In this document: positions 1-12,500 of the stretch, in pieces
Numbering within the stretch: the stretch's first letter is position 1
Layout: the number at the start of each line of letters is the position of its first letter
DNA from: Argentina anserina
Lineage: Eukaryota; Streptophyta; Magnoliopsida; Rosales; Rosaceae
Assembly: GCF_933775445.1 (NCBI RefSeq)
Contig: NC_065876.1
Location: forward strand, 1,860,001 to 1,924,000
DNA length: 64,000 bases
Reading direction: 5' to 3'
Translations under genes and position numbers: made by a program
Notes under the pieces: model-generated
Database searches by the model: none
The model's input: only the letters and a program-made list of their open reading frames with translations
What the model was told of the DNA's origin: nothing

Positions 1-2697
1 AGTGTGGGTGGTTACACAATTAGCAAGATACTCGATTTCATGGTGGGACATGCTCAAAATAAATTTAAGAGAGTCAACAACGCGGTGAACATCTCTAGAC
101 AATACGCCGTAGGATATTGTAAGAGGGGGGATTGAAACAAATGACAATCCCATCGAATGTATCACATGGCAATAGAACTACATTCTTCAACTTAAGAGTT
201 GGAAAAACATGGTATTGGAGTAGTTGAATACCAAACAATTAGGGTGGAAAACCATCCATTTGGTGCAGGTGGTCACCAATAATAATAAAATCGTTTGAGC
301 TATGAAATGACTTGTAGAAAATCGGAAAACAATGTCAAAATAACTCAAAACCGGGTGAAATTTGGACTGGAAAACTTGGTAGTAAAAACTGCAGGAAATA
401 TGCCGGAAAAATGACGAGAAACGACTAAAAATTGTCGAAAACTAACCGGAACCGGCGGCGCCGATTGCCAGAAAACCGGTCGGCGGCGGCCGGAACTTCA
501 GATCCGACAGGGGACGCCGGCAGGAACCGGATGGCGGTGCCGGAAACACCGAAAAAACGTTGGAAAACATTCCGGAAACGCCAGAACAGTAACCGGGGAA
601 AACGACGTCAATTTTGACGTTCCGATGTCCGTTTTCCAAATTTTAATGTCCAAATTCACAATGTAGTACTATTGGGGTCTCATGTAACCCAAAATCAGCT
701 AATTTAAAAACCACATGAGTTGCAAACGTTGACCATGCATGCTAAGTCAAGGCAAATAAAATTCTTACGAGATCATCTTGTAAACAAGGAATACGAGAAA
801 TTTTATTGAATATGCCAATATTTAATACAACACAAACAAGCTTCCAATTCCAATAAACGACTTAAGATAAAGTCGAGCAAGAATTATGGCAATGCCAACG
901 TCATACTTGAAAAATAATAAGCAGAAAACATAGTCAAAATATATTGACTAATCAAAAGTCCGTAGCAACAAAATCTTGCATATCGAATTGGGCGGAGCCT
1001 TAGCCTGAGGCTAAAAAATGTGCTTACTTGAGAATGGAAGAATGTTACATTTCCATCTCCAAAATTCCCTCAAGAAATAGATACAGGTGTCAAAAATGGC
1101 ATATGTTTCTCGGATGTGGAGTATGGTTCAAGGTCAACTCTGGTAATACAACGTCATAGACGTTTATTGAATCAATTTAAGTGTGTCCCATAGAATGTGT
1201 TATTTTTGGGATCTTTTGTCAACAAATAGTGCTGCTTCAGAGTAATAAATGAGTACGTAGACCTTGGTATTATCGTTTATAGACATTCAAATAACAGTCG
1301 TGAGGACGACACATCCATAAAAAATGAGGGTTGTATAGGTTCGAATAATCGAAACTATTCAAGTATATAACCGGAATTAGAAGAGTTGTGATGTATATGG
1401 TCACAAAATAATCGATGCATATCGGCGATTCTCATGATCGCACCCAAAACAGCGGTGTACTCAGACAACCACACGAAATCGATTTCTTCCCTTTAAATAA
1501 TAATGTGAATCTCTCAAGACCGTCACACAAAAAACGTCGACCAAGAGGGGAATCATATCTCTCTTTCGTCTCATCGGCGTAATAAGAAGGCCGGAAAAGA
1601 AGACATGAAAAAGGCTAATAGCGCCCGATAATTTATATATATATGTTCAAAAGCAGCAACTTTAAGAAAAACATACTTGTTGGTCTGCCAAATAGACCAC
1701 ATATAATTAAATTGCTCTGCAAATCGATCGTCATGCATAAAGTTGCTTGATGAATTCCTTTTCGATCTTCGTCCGATGACATAAAAATCTTGGGAGGATA
1801 CGATCGAAATCGTATGTAGATGACAAAAGTATCGTCCATCTCGGCATGAATGTCATCACCATAGTACGACGAGCAATAATTTTACCTATACGAGCACGTG
1901 AAATATCGTTAGAAATAAAAATGTGCCAATGAACATTTAAATAATGAAATAGGAAAAAGGAAAAGAAAATATAGTATGAAGCCCAAAGGGCTATTGTGCT
2001 CGGCATGCTATAGGCCCAAAATGATAGAGAAGACGGGAGTAGCTTCTCTTGAGCGAAGAGTTTGCTTGTGCAGTTTGCCTTTCTTGCGTAGATATGCGGG
2101 GGGAGCAATTTTGAATGCTTTGATGCGGGGTCTTGCGGGGCAAAAAGATGTTTTTGCGGAGCGAATGCAGAAGAGACCCTACGGGGCTGCATGCGTGCGT
2201 GCAGAGGCTGAAGGGGCGGGCTGCAGGGCAGCAGGGGGGTCGCAGGGGCTGCAGGGCAGGATGCGGGGGCTGCAGGGGTTGTGTGCGGGGGATGTAGGCA
2301 GGGGCTGCAAGGGTTGTGTGCGGGGGATGTAGGCAGGGGCGGGATGCAGGGGTCGCGTGCGGGGCTGCATGCAGGGCTGCGGGGGTAGCGGCGGGGGGGG
2401 GGGGGGGGGGGGTGCAGCGGTGGCGAGCAGGAGATGCGCCGGCGGAGGAGAAGAGAAAAAAAAATTCTAGGGCTCTAAAAGTTCAGGGTTTTAGGACAAA
2501 GTGCGTGATAACGTGTTTCAGGATGAAATAATTGTGTATTATTGAATGATATGGGGGCCTATATATAGGCATTACAAAATCACAATTTCGTAGGATTCAA
2601 AGTCATAATCTATTACGAAGATGCTAATCTATCTCCTAACATGAAACCTATTAGGCTAAGACACACACAAGTGTAGAATAGTAATTCTCCCAGAACA
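1..2697 (-). mobile_element. Degenerate repeat-derived region, possibly LTR-retrotransposon remnant
   Basis: I find no conserved coding exon here on either strand. The right edge, read on the minus strand, starts TGTTCTGGGAG at 2697 and is followed by a TATATATA motif near 2553-2566. That would fit the start and promoter of an LTR. The interior carries GC-rich simple-sequence expansions (2090-2450) and AT-rich filler. I could not locate a second LTR copy, a primer-binding site or any gag/pol domain, so the retroelement reading is an inference and could be wrong. Confidence 0.3.
2266..2412. repeat. G-rich minisatellite and 20-bp poly-G tract
   Basis: Two nearly identical 35-bp units (2266-2300 and 2301-2335, one mismatch) are followed by GCAGGG-type repeats and an uninterrupted run of 20 G (2393-2412). 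The wider block 2090-2450 is strongly G-rich on the plus strand and C-rich on the minus. The small ORFs across it are by-products of the repeat. Confidence 0.8.
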
Positions 2698-3939
2698 TAA
2701 TTTAAGATTTTACCACATATCTAAATCAATTTCTTTCGTATGTTATATTATTATTGTTAATCTTGTATTGGAAGCTAAGATTCATACATTCATACTTGCA
2801 TCAGTTGCATGCCACGTGAAACACTACAAATTAAGAAAGGCCCTACTCGCTGGCGTGAATCGTAAGCAACAACATTTATCTTGAAATTTCAGTCACTTTC
2901 CTCGTCCATAATATGAAAGACAAACTACCCCATTTCATTGATCATTGATTAAGTTCTACAGAACTACACGCCCAGACACACTTTTTTCTTCTAAGTTCCA
3001 TTACACAATACATAAATCTTCAATGCTTTGCTGGTGAAGATCTGTTTGAATTCGAAAATATTAAGAAGTTGCATATCAAATAACATCAGAATTTAAAATA
3101 GTAGATAGAGGATTAGGAGCTAATGGTCAGGAGTTTGTTACATCACCAATATTGTGTGAAATAAGGTTAGGAAAACTGTGAACTACCTCACTGGAGGAGT
3201 CCCAAAAGTGAAAAACATCTCAAATTTCAGCTCTGTTAATCATTATAAACCAGGTCATTATAGAAAAATTAACTGAAACCAAAAGCAAGTACCTTAATCT
3301 TAAGATTCAAGGGATCTAGATCCCACAATTTTGTTCATGAGAAGCACAAAGACTTGCAAAGAAAAATAATAGTCATAAACTCTTAAATCTTAATGCCATC
3401 ATCATGCAACAAATAAAAGAGGGGGGAAAAAAAGAGGCAAAGGAAGAAACACATATCAAATTAGATGAGGTAGAAGCAAAATCCAAAAGCAGGCACGCAC
3501 AAACATTGGATCAGCAAAAGCCATGCCACGGGTTTAGGTTTCTTCACTTTCTTGTGCTAAAAAATTATAATATCTCAGAAGAAGTGTTGCCCTTTACCCT
3601 AAAATTACACCACATTGTAGGAGATTTGGAGATTACAAAGATGAACACACTAGAGTCCAAAGAGTTCCTTTGATAAATACAAGGCTTTAACAAAGCTGAA
3701 AACAATTCCATCTCTATAAAATTGGTTAGTTTTTTAGTTGTTGGCCCGTCCCAAGCATCCAAGACACCCAACCTCCTAATCTCCCCAATCTAACTAACCA
3801 ATAATTAAAAAGAGACCTAATTAATTAAAATTAGAAATCATTAAGAAAGCCACTTCAATATAATACCCAATTGTCTAAACTACTTCCCACATTCCATACC
3901 CATCCTCTCTGTCTCTCTCCCTCTCCTCTCTCCCTTGTA
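2698..3939. other. Intergenic, upstream of the membrane-protein gene
   Basis: AT-rich sequence with no recognisable exon, RNA gene or bounded transposon. The last 100 bp are C/T-rich (CTCTCT runs at about 3905-3935), as is common in plant 5' leaders, and probably form the promoter and 5' UTR of the gene starting at 3940. Confidence 0.5.
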
Positions 3940-4923
3940 ATGCAAGAAGAAGAACACAACCCAAGAATTACAATGGGAAAAGCCACCCGGATTCTCAGAA
4001 GATCAATCCACACATTCCTCCAACACTACCAGGACTTCACCTCCATTGTGGCACTCATAGCCTTTCCTTTCTCAGTCTCAGTCCTAATCTCCCAAGCCAT
4101 TGTTCCTTCTTCAACCTCATCTCTATTCCCAACCATCCACAACCGCCTCCGGAGTCTTTTTGATGCAGCAGGGCTCCCACCATCTTCACAATTCTTCACA
4201 ATTCTCACCCAGAAACTCTCCCAAACAATCTCTTCCGCAATTTTCACACTACCCTTCACCCTAACTTTCCTCCTGATCACCAAAACCTCCATAATCCAAG
4301 CCCTCAGTTCCCACAAGAACCCATCTATCACTTCTGCACTATCTCTCTACCCTTCAATTCTGATAACCCATCTCTGCAACTCCCTCCTAATCCTCTCTGC
4401 AAATGCAACTGTGTTTTCTCTCCTATTCATCGCCTTCAACTTTCTCGAGGGACTTGGGTTCTCTGACTCACACAAGACCCTACTCTTCTTATCAGCATCT
4501 GGGGCAGTATTGTATTCTATTGTTCTTGCCAATGCTCTTATTATTTGCAACATGGCATTGGTTATATCAGGGACAGAGAAGAGTGGGGGTTACTTGACAA
4601 TTCTCAAGGCGTGTTTAGTAATCAGAGGAAGAACTTCAACTGCTCTGTTTTTGGCTCTACCTGTCAGCTTGGGATTGGCTGCAATTGAGGCATTGTTTCA
4701 ATACAGGGTTGTAAGGGCTTACCACTTTGAAGGAAAGCTTGGATCTTCAATGGTTTTGGAGGGAGTTTTCATTGCTTACTTGTACTCAATCCTTGTGGTT
4801 CTTGACACAGTTGTCAGCTTCATGTTCTTCAGGAGCTGCAAGACAAGTTCTTGGATTGAAATCACAGATGAAGAAACTGGTGGTTATACCAATTTGAAGA
4901 CTGCTTTGAAGGAAGTCTCATGA
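3940..4923 (+). CDS. Plant multi-pass membrane protein of unknown function
   Basis: Single-exon gene, 327 aa from ATG 3940. The reading frame is open from 3871, and an alternative start at 3973 (MGKATRIL) gives 316 aa. I prefer 3940 or 3973 because the residues encoded before 3940 look like translated leader. The sequence shows about six hydrophobic segments, starting at IVALIAFPFSVSVLI near residue 32 and ending with a long pair near 285-310, plus a hydrophilic C-terminus. It resembles the plant family often annotated as 'polyadenylate-binding protein 1-B-binding protein' or uncharacterised transmembrane protein (Arabidopsis At1g31130/At4g19950 type). That name is historical and no biochemical role can be read from the sequence. 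No catalytic motif is visible. It is probably an endomembrane or plasma-membrane protein. Confidence 0.8.
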   Translation: MQEEEHNPRITMGKATRILRRSIHTFLQHYQDFTSIVALIAFPFSVSVLISQAIVPSSTSSLFPTIHNRLRSLFDAAGLPPSSQFFTILTQKLSQTISSAIFTLPFTLTFLLITKTSIIQALSSHKNPSITSALSLYPSILITHLCNSLLILSANATVFSLLFIAFNFLEGLGFSDSHKTLLFLSASGAVLYSIVLANALIICNMALVISGTEKSGGYLTILKACLVIRGRTSTALFLALPVSLGLAAIEALFQYRVVRAYHFEGKLGSSMVLEGVFIAYLYSILVVLDTVVSFMFFRSCKTSSWIEITDEETGGYTNLKTALKEVS

Positions 4924-6560
4924 ATGGATTGGGGTTCACAATTTCATTATTCTTTATAGAAAATTACAAATTATTATAAAGAATTTGTATGATTGTATCT
5001 TCAAAGTTGATTTCATTTTGCTTGGTAATGACGCCAGGCAACTTTCCAGGGCATAAAGAAGAAGACAAACCCTGAACAGGAAACGAAAATTGTACACAAA
5101 CCTTTGCTCATTGGTACATTCCATTTCTACTCTTTTTTTCCCCTTTTCACTTGGGTCTCTTTTTCGTTAGATTTAGGTCAAGTTTCAGACTTTCAGTGTA
5201 ATTGTACCCTCAGAGTAGTTGAGAAAGGGAAAAGAGACTGGAACTTTACCTTGAATATAAATATAGGAACTTTAATAGATGATATGCTTTTCAATTGGGA
5301 TTCTGTTCAGTCAGTATTCTACATTTCAGGCAATGTTGATTACTTGTGCCGTTTGGCAAAATTTATTGTAAATTTAAATTTAAGAAAAGCAGACGAGTTT
5401 AAATTCGTCGTCAATAAGTTTTTCTATGGTTCTTCTACTGGACTAAACTAAATGACATCCAGTAGTAAAGACAGTTGGAATGTAATTTTTTGTGGCAGAA
5501 TAAGAACTTCCATGGATGACATAAAAGATGCATACATCAACTAGTACATCAAAAAGATATACCTACGGCAAAGGCAGATATGACAATCCACGATCTGATT
5601 AGAAAGTCCGGAACAAAAGATAGCCCCATTGTATCTATCCGACGCACGGGACAGTTGTTCATTATCATTAAACAAGCTTGAATGACCAAATCTGACATCA
5701 AAATTATCATGAATGACGTGAAAGTAGAAGGAAAACCGGAGTTGGCAAAAACCGTCATTTTCTATACACCGGAACTTTCATGAATTAGTATACTTCCAAG
5801 TTCCAACTAATCTAAGTCAGCCTATTGGTTATTTTACAATTACACTAGTCTTCTAGTCTCCTGAGCCTGATACCTATACAACATCTAACGCAACTGGGTC
5901 ATCCTATGCAAAATTTCAATGGAAACACGAGGAGAAAGGAACTACTGTTATATGTTACAGGAAAAATGAATTGAATTCTAAACTAAGGAGAGGGTTAGTG
6001 ACTTGTACATGGTTTCGCGGTAACCGGGAACATGTGCTTTAATTTACAATCCCGATGGCATCTTCCCTGGTGCTGTAAAATCTGTGCAGCTCAAGTGGCC
6101 AAAGACGAAACCAAATTGCCAAAGCTGAACAAGACTTCAGAAAATTATGATCAGAAGGAGGCCTGAGGGGGGCAGGTCTGATTGGTATCCAGAAAGTAGA
6201 AATACCATTGCTTCTCAATTACTTATTGAGAGCAGCCGAATGCCAAAGTCCAGTCTGTATAATATCCAATGTCATTGATTAGTTGACCATCATTGTATTG
6301 AACATCTTGCGAAGCATGTACAGTAGAGCTGCTTGCATAGTTCAAAGGCTGCAGGACTCGAGTAGTGCCCCTTTCCACTCATTCGAATCAACTTGGAGGA
6401 GGGTTTTTCCTGGCACAAGTACTGTGAAAAGGATTCTGACCAGGGTCGTCCTCGAAGCAATATACGGGGCCACTGCCAGTTAGCAATATTGGAGCCGAAC
6501 TCTGCTGTATGGCAGGAGTTCAATGTCCCATGCAGTGGTAGAATGACTATAATCTTCACA
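4924..6560. other. Convergent intergenic region: 3' UTRs of the membrane-protein gene and the formin
   Basis: No coding exon recognised. The left part probably holds the 3' UTR of the gene ending at 4923. The right part (roughly 6000-6560) probably holds the formin 3' UTR, read on the minus strand. Short ORFs at 5104-5451 (+) and 5549-5758 (-) match nothing I know. Confidence 0.5.
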
Positions 6561-9500
6561 CTATTTTGTTGTTTTTTTCGTAAGGTTAACACCCTTGGCC
6601 TTTTCCATTTCCGCTTCCTTCTCAGCCTTCTTCTTATCCAATTCAGCCTGTTTGCAATTCTCTTCGTGTGCTTTCTTAAACAACCTCACAAAGTTTAGAA
6701 GAGTCGCAGTAACTGCAAATATCCAAACAAGACATAATGGACAACATAAAAATAGTGAATATGTACCAAATGAAAACATAAATTCTTAGGACACCTACGA
6801 ATATACAACAATCTCATACAGTTGAACATTGAAGGTAGCAGTCTGAAACAACATCAAAGACAAATGATCAAATCCACAAACCTTGCTCAAATGGGCATTT
6901 GGAGGGCTCCTCACCAAGATATAATGCAAGTCCATCAGCCGCTCTACCCTGATCACCAAAACTAGATGTCAGACATTTGGTAACAAGTCATAATCTAAGG
7001 CAACTAACAATGAGAGTTCAAAATTAACATATTACCACCACAGAATATAGATTTGTCAGAGATGCCACTTCAGTCTCAGCAACAGTAATAAACTCCTCCA
7101 ATGTCTAAAATAAATATAATAAATATAAAAATGTTAGGCTACTACGCAAAAATTTGAAAGGAAAAAGGCAGGATCTTTGGTAAAGCGTTAAAATCATTAG
7201 GGAGGAAAAGAAAAAAAAAACTCTGCATACCGTACGGAAAACCTCTGAAACAGGGCCATCATTTTCTGAAGCCACCAGCTCCTGCTTGAGCTTTTCTAAC
7301 CCCTTGGTTAAAGCTTGCATTTCTTCTGCTAAAGACTTCAATTGAATCTGCATGAAAGGAGGACCTGTTACACACAATGTTTGAACTGAAATGTCTATGA
7401 TTAACACGCATGAAATAGATGGACACCTTTGTAGCAGGTTCCAAGTTGACAAGGTCCTCATGAAAACCAAGAAGTTCAGGAGATCTGGAAGCAAGACTCT
7501 AAGATACAAGAAAACCAGATCTGAGAATCAAAAAATGTACTGCCACATGTACCAGAGATAAATATTACATGTTTCAAAAAGAAAATTTGATCGAGAAGTA
7601 TTTGCCAAGTAAAGCATCTTTTTGCAAGCAATCGTCTCTTATATATTAGTTCAATGAAAAAAATGATGACAAATCAACTAATTAATAATGCAGAAAGAAG
7701 AGCCCCATGACATTAACAAACTATTGCAATCAAAGTAAAGATGTGATTTTTTTTAATGTCTTGGGATAAGATTTCCAAGGGCCTATGTTATCAATTCAGT
7801 AGAGAGATGGAGCTTTAATCTATGCCTCCCCATTCCCATAAAAATACATGATTAGGTTTACTGAAACTCCTTTACTACCTCGATTTAACCTCTTGGGTTT
7901 CCTTATTTTGAAATCAAAGCAAAGCTAATAGTTATCCTGCTACAGCTGATACTATTATCTCAAGGACACAAGGAGAGACTGAGCGTCGATCACTTATGTT
8001 TATTATTATTATTATTATTTTCTAATTTTATGCATACTTATAACTGGATCAAAAATAATAGATTTTACCAGCGAGCAACTAATTCAAAAAGGAAAAGAAA
8101 AAAGGCATACCTTACAGAGATAATGAATGAGTGTCATCTTACTAGTAGAAGCGCGAGTATCAGCGAGCTTCAGGAGACTGTCCAACTTAAATCCAACAGC
8201 AGAACCTGTTAACACAGTTAATGAAATCAGTAAAATCTATTAATTGTAAAATCATACACTAGTATGAGAGGATGGTAAAAAGAAAAGAAAAAAAAACATC
8301 AAAATAACCCAACAAGTGCAGAGAGGAATTATAAATGCCATGTGACATGTTCCTTCATTTCAGGTGAAGAAGATGCTGAGTCACATTAAAGGACAACGAG
8401 CAAGTCATTGGCATCAGCTTTGCAAGATGCGTCAAAATACAATTTACATAAATAAATCTACCACATTAAACCAATGTTCAAGTCCTTAAGCAAGGACAGT
8501 CTATAGAGGGAACATTTGCAAGGATTTAATATAATATCTTTCTCTTTAAACCCTCAGTACTCGATCTTTTGAGACAACAAACTGGTGCTAGCCAAGGTCT
8601 TGCCTGACAGTTAATCCAAAGTAGACACATTTCTAGAAGCAAACAAGAGACCAGACCAGTGGTTTTACAAAATTGATTTTTCATATTTCCAGTCTACAGC
8701 ATTGACTATGCAGTCTATGCTGCTCATGGAAACATAACAAATCTACTCATGTACTTTAAGCAACACATTAACACAAGATCTTAAAAAATGCTCTAAATCC
8801 AAAACCAGTTTCATTATAACTTACCCCTTGCAGTTCCTTGGTTCAATGTATTCCCCAGAAAAAGAATTTTACTCATAATTTCCTTGAACTTTTGGGAATT
8901 TCGTACCTGATTAACAAGTGAGAGATACTTAAACTCCAGATACTACCTATATACAAGCAGGAAAGAAAAAAATGCTAGTAGTAGCATACCTCCTCGCATG
9001 CACAGTATACTGTGTTTAAGCTTTTTTTAAATTCTGAGGCCTGAAAAAGAGATCAAGAATTAAAACATGGGTACTTGTGAGGTCATGTGGTTAGATATAC
9101 TTCATTGACATCAGAAAAAAGAGCTACCACCAAACCTGTGAGCTGAACTGAATCTTGAAAGAAAATACTCTTAGTTTTGACTCCACCCGAGGCACTTTCA
9201 TCAACTCCAAAAAATACTGAAAAGTTAAAAGTATATCCATAAACTAGAAATTCTAACAAGAGTTCTTGCTGTAAAGATAGTTTATAAAGTTTCCATACAA
9301 TATGCACTCATAATTCAAAGTTCAAAGACACAACTAAGAAGAAATTCTGATCTTGATGAGTTATTGTGACTTTTTGATACCTGTTCGCACTTTCCCAGGG
9401 TCTCCTTGTCACCAGTATAGTTCTATAAAATCATAAAAAACAGCAAATCAGAACCACAAAAGTAAATAAAAACAAGATGAGTTAATGTAACATTGACCAG

Positions 9501-12500
9501 AAAATAAATGCAGACAATAAACACTGCAAAGCAAACACCAGCAAAAATATAGGTGAAAATGTTGAAAACAGATGGCGAAATATTAGCTATACCTTGAGAA
9601 GTTCCATCTCCTCTTTCGTAGGACAAAACTTTATTAGATTTTCCACCTGATCAGAATCTAATACCGACTCATCCATTGCTAAAACGGCAGCCTGAAAAAT
9701 TTTAGTTAGTACATCATTAGCTAAAGTACTAAATGACCATTTTTCATGGGAATTTGCATCATAAAAAGAGAAGCTCACCATCATATCGGGTAGCGGCATC
9801 TTAACTTTTGTGAGCATAATTTCAGTGTTGTTTGCCCTTCTCAGGTCGATCTACAGTAGATAGTAAGAAGAGGATCATAGTAACACAGTATATAAGTAAA
9901 AGGAAAGAAATAAAAAGGGGGAGGGGAATTTGGACTCATTATAATCCACACTCCTCATTTCCAAATTTGGTGAATTTTTTTATAAAAGAGACAAATCACA
10001 TGCCACTTAAAACAAAAGTAAGTCACTTTAAAAGGAAACAAGGAGTGTGGATTGTAAAATGGGGAGTGAAAATTTCATTTCCCAATAAAAATTATCTGTT
10101 AAACTGAGAATTATCAGATAAATTTCTGCTTCAATAGACCTTTTTTTTTTTCAAGAGGACAAATTAGCACTTCAAGAACAGGTGCTGTCATTGCACATGT
10201 GATATTATTCAACACATTTGCGATTGAGCAGTAATAACTCCAGGGCATGGAGGGACAGAAGAAAATTTGTTACTTTCGCAAGTACGAAGTTTTATATTTT
10301 TATGTCTGGTAGAATCTTTACAGAAAATAATGATTTTAGAGCAAACTATTCAACTGTATAACCTTACCAGGTTGACTTTGTCCGGTTTGGATCCAGCAGA
10401 CTTGCGCCGGTCTCCAGATTTGTTAGCAGGTTTTGGAACTGTTGCAGAGAAAAGGCTCTCTATCTCTGACACATCAAATTCAGGCGCACTAGAATATAAG
10501 GAAAAACATTAGCGAGTTGGAACAGAGATACACTGACATGTTTGTACGACAGGTTTAATAAAGAAGCCAGTAGCAGAGTGGACCTCCACTTTTGTGCTGC
10601 AGTTCAATAATTAACGGAATCATCTCCAAGAATCATACTTTCCAAAGAATCAGTCTATTGGAAGCCATCTGATCATCCATATGCAGATAACAGAATATAT
10701 AACATTTGGATGATTCTTGGCAGTGTTCATCCATGCAGGACCTAAAACATGGATGATTCCGATTATTGACGGCAAGCAGTAGAGAGGAAGTCTGCAAATC
10801 CAAAAATGGAGGTCCACTCCAATTACTGCAGAAAAAAATACTACTAAGTCAGGAAATGTATTACATTTGATTTCCTCCATGTCTTTGCAGTTCATCCCAC
10901 AAGCTTCCTTGTATTGCCCTTGTCACTTTACTCCAATGTAGTGGTTTTAAAGAGGACCTTCGAGGTGCTGTAGCAGAAGGGCCCATCCCTGGACGTGCCA
11001 ATCCACGCCCTCTTCCAGAAGGAAGGCCTCTTGCATCAGTACCTTTGGCACCCAACGGAGGTGGTGGTGGTGGAGCACCACCTGGAGCTGGAGGACCAGG
11101 ACCACGAGCTCCTGGAGGTGGTGGGGGTGCTCGACCTCCACCAGGTGGCGGGGGAGGCGGGGGCGCCCGACTTCCACCAGGTGGCGGGGGAGGCGGGGGC
11201 GCCCGACTTCCACCAGGTGGCGGGGGAGGCGGGGGCGCCCGACTTCCACCCAGTGGAGGGGGAAGCAGGGGCGCCCGACTTCCACCGGGTGGTGGAGGAG
11301 GTGGTGGTGGGGCCCCACGCATTGGAGGGGGTGGAGGAGGTGGGACACCAGTTGAAGGAGATGGCAATTGAGGTGGGGCTCCATGTATTGAAGGTGGTGG
11401 CATAGGTGGAGCTCCTGGAAGTGGTGGTGGAGGAGGTGGAGATGGACCTTGCACTAAAGGTGGTGATTGTGCCCCATACAAAGGAGGAGGTGGTGGTGGA
11501 GGTGGAGATGGAGCACCTTGCACTAAACATGGCTGTTGAACTCCATACGGAGGAGGAGGGGGTGGGAGAGGCGGAGCTCCATGTAAGGAAGGTGGAGGTG
11601 GTGGAGGTGGTGGAGGTGGTGGAGGTATAGTTCTCAAGGTTGGAGGCAGTGGTGGCGGTGGTGGAGATGGAGCTCCACGTGAAAGAGGTGGGGGTGGTGG
11701 AGGTGGTGTAGCTCCATGTGTGGGAGGTGGTGGTGGTGGTGTAGCTCCATGTGTGGGAGGTGGTGGTGGTGGTGTAGGGATCCCAACACTGAGTTTTAAA
11801 GCACTTAAAGCATCCTTAACAGGAGGTGAAGGAGATGTTTGCGTACCCAAAACCCGGTAGGCTGTAGAGTACCCAACCTTCCAAAGGGATGATGAAGGTT
11901 GCGAAGGCAATATGGTGCCACTGCTTTGGCCACTTGCTTTAAGGGAGGGAGGAGGAGCTGGTGGAGCTATAGGGGGCACAGGTATACCAGTATCCTGCCC
12001 ACTACTAGGTAAAGGGGGAGGAGGCGGAGGAGGGGGAGGAGAAGAGGGCTTTAACGACACCACATTATGACTTAATAAAGGAGGAGGAGGTGGGGGTGGT
12101 GGTGGTGGTGGTGGTGGAGGAGGAGGTGTAGGTGTTGGAACGGCCACTACTTGCTGTGAGCTAATATGTGGCGGGGAAACAGACGAAGCATGTGTCTCTT
12201 GATTTGGAGGAACTATTGATGGCAGGCAGGAAGCAACTGTGTCTGGTGCTGATTCTGAATGCTTTAGAGGAACATCATTACTATTTTTCAGTTTACTTGC
12301 CACATCCCTCGGTGCAGTTCCAGATGCAGTATTAACCGAAGGAGCCCTCAACTTGGTGTTTGCATTCGTATTTTTTGAAGGAGCGGAATTGGCAAAAGCA
12401 GCTGGTGCACTATTATATCTTGATGGTGGATATGAAACGTGCATTGAAGTAGTATGCGAGCCTTTGTTAGGAGGAATCCACCTGGACACTGCATTTGGTT

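Noticed and set aside
10947..11630. Several overlapping ORFs on both strands (10947-11384, 10995-11405, 11036-11530, 11045-11371, 11406-11630)
   Set aside because: They are frame shadows of the GC-rich, repetitive FH1 coding exon of the formin. Low-complexity DNA stays open in many frames.
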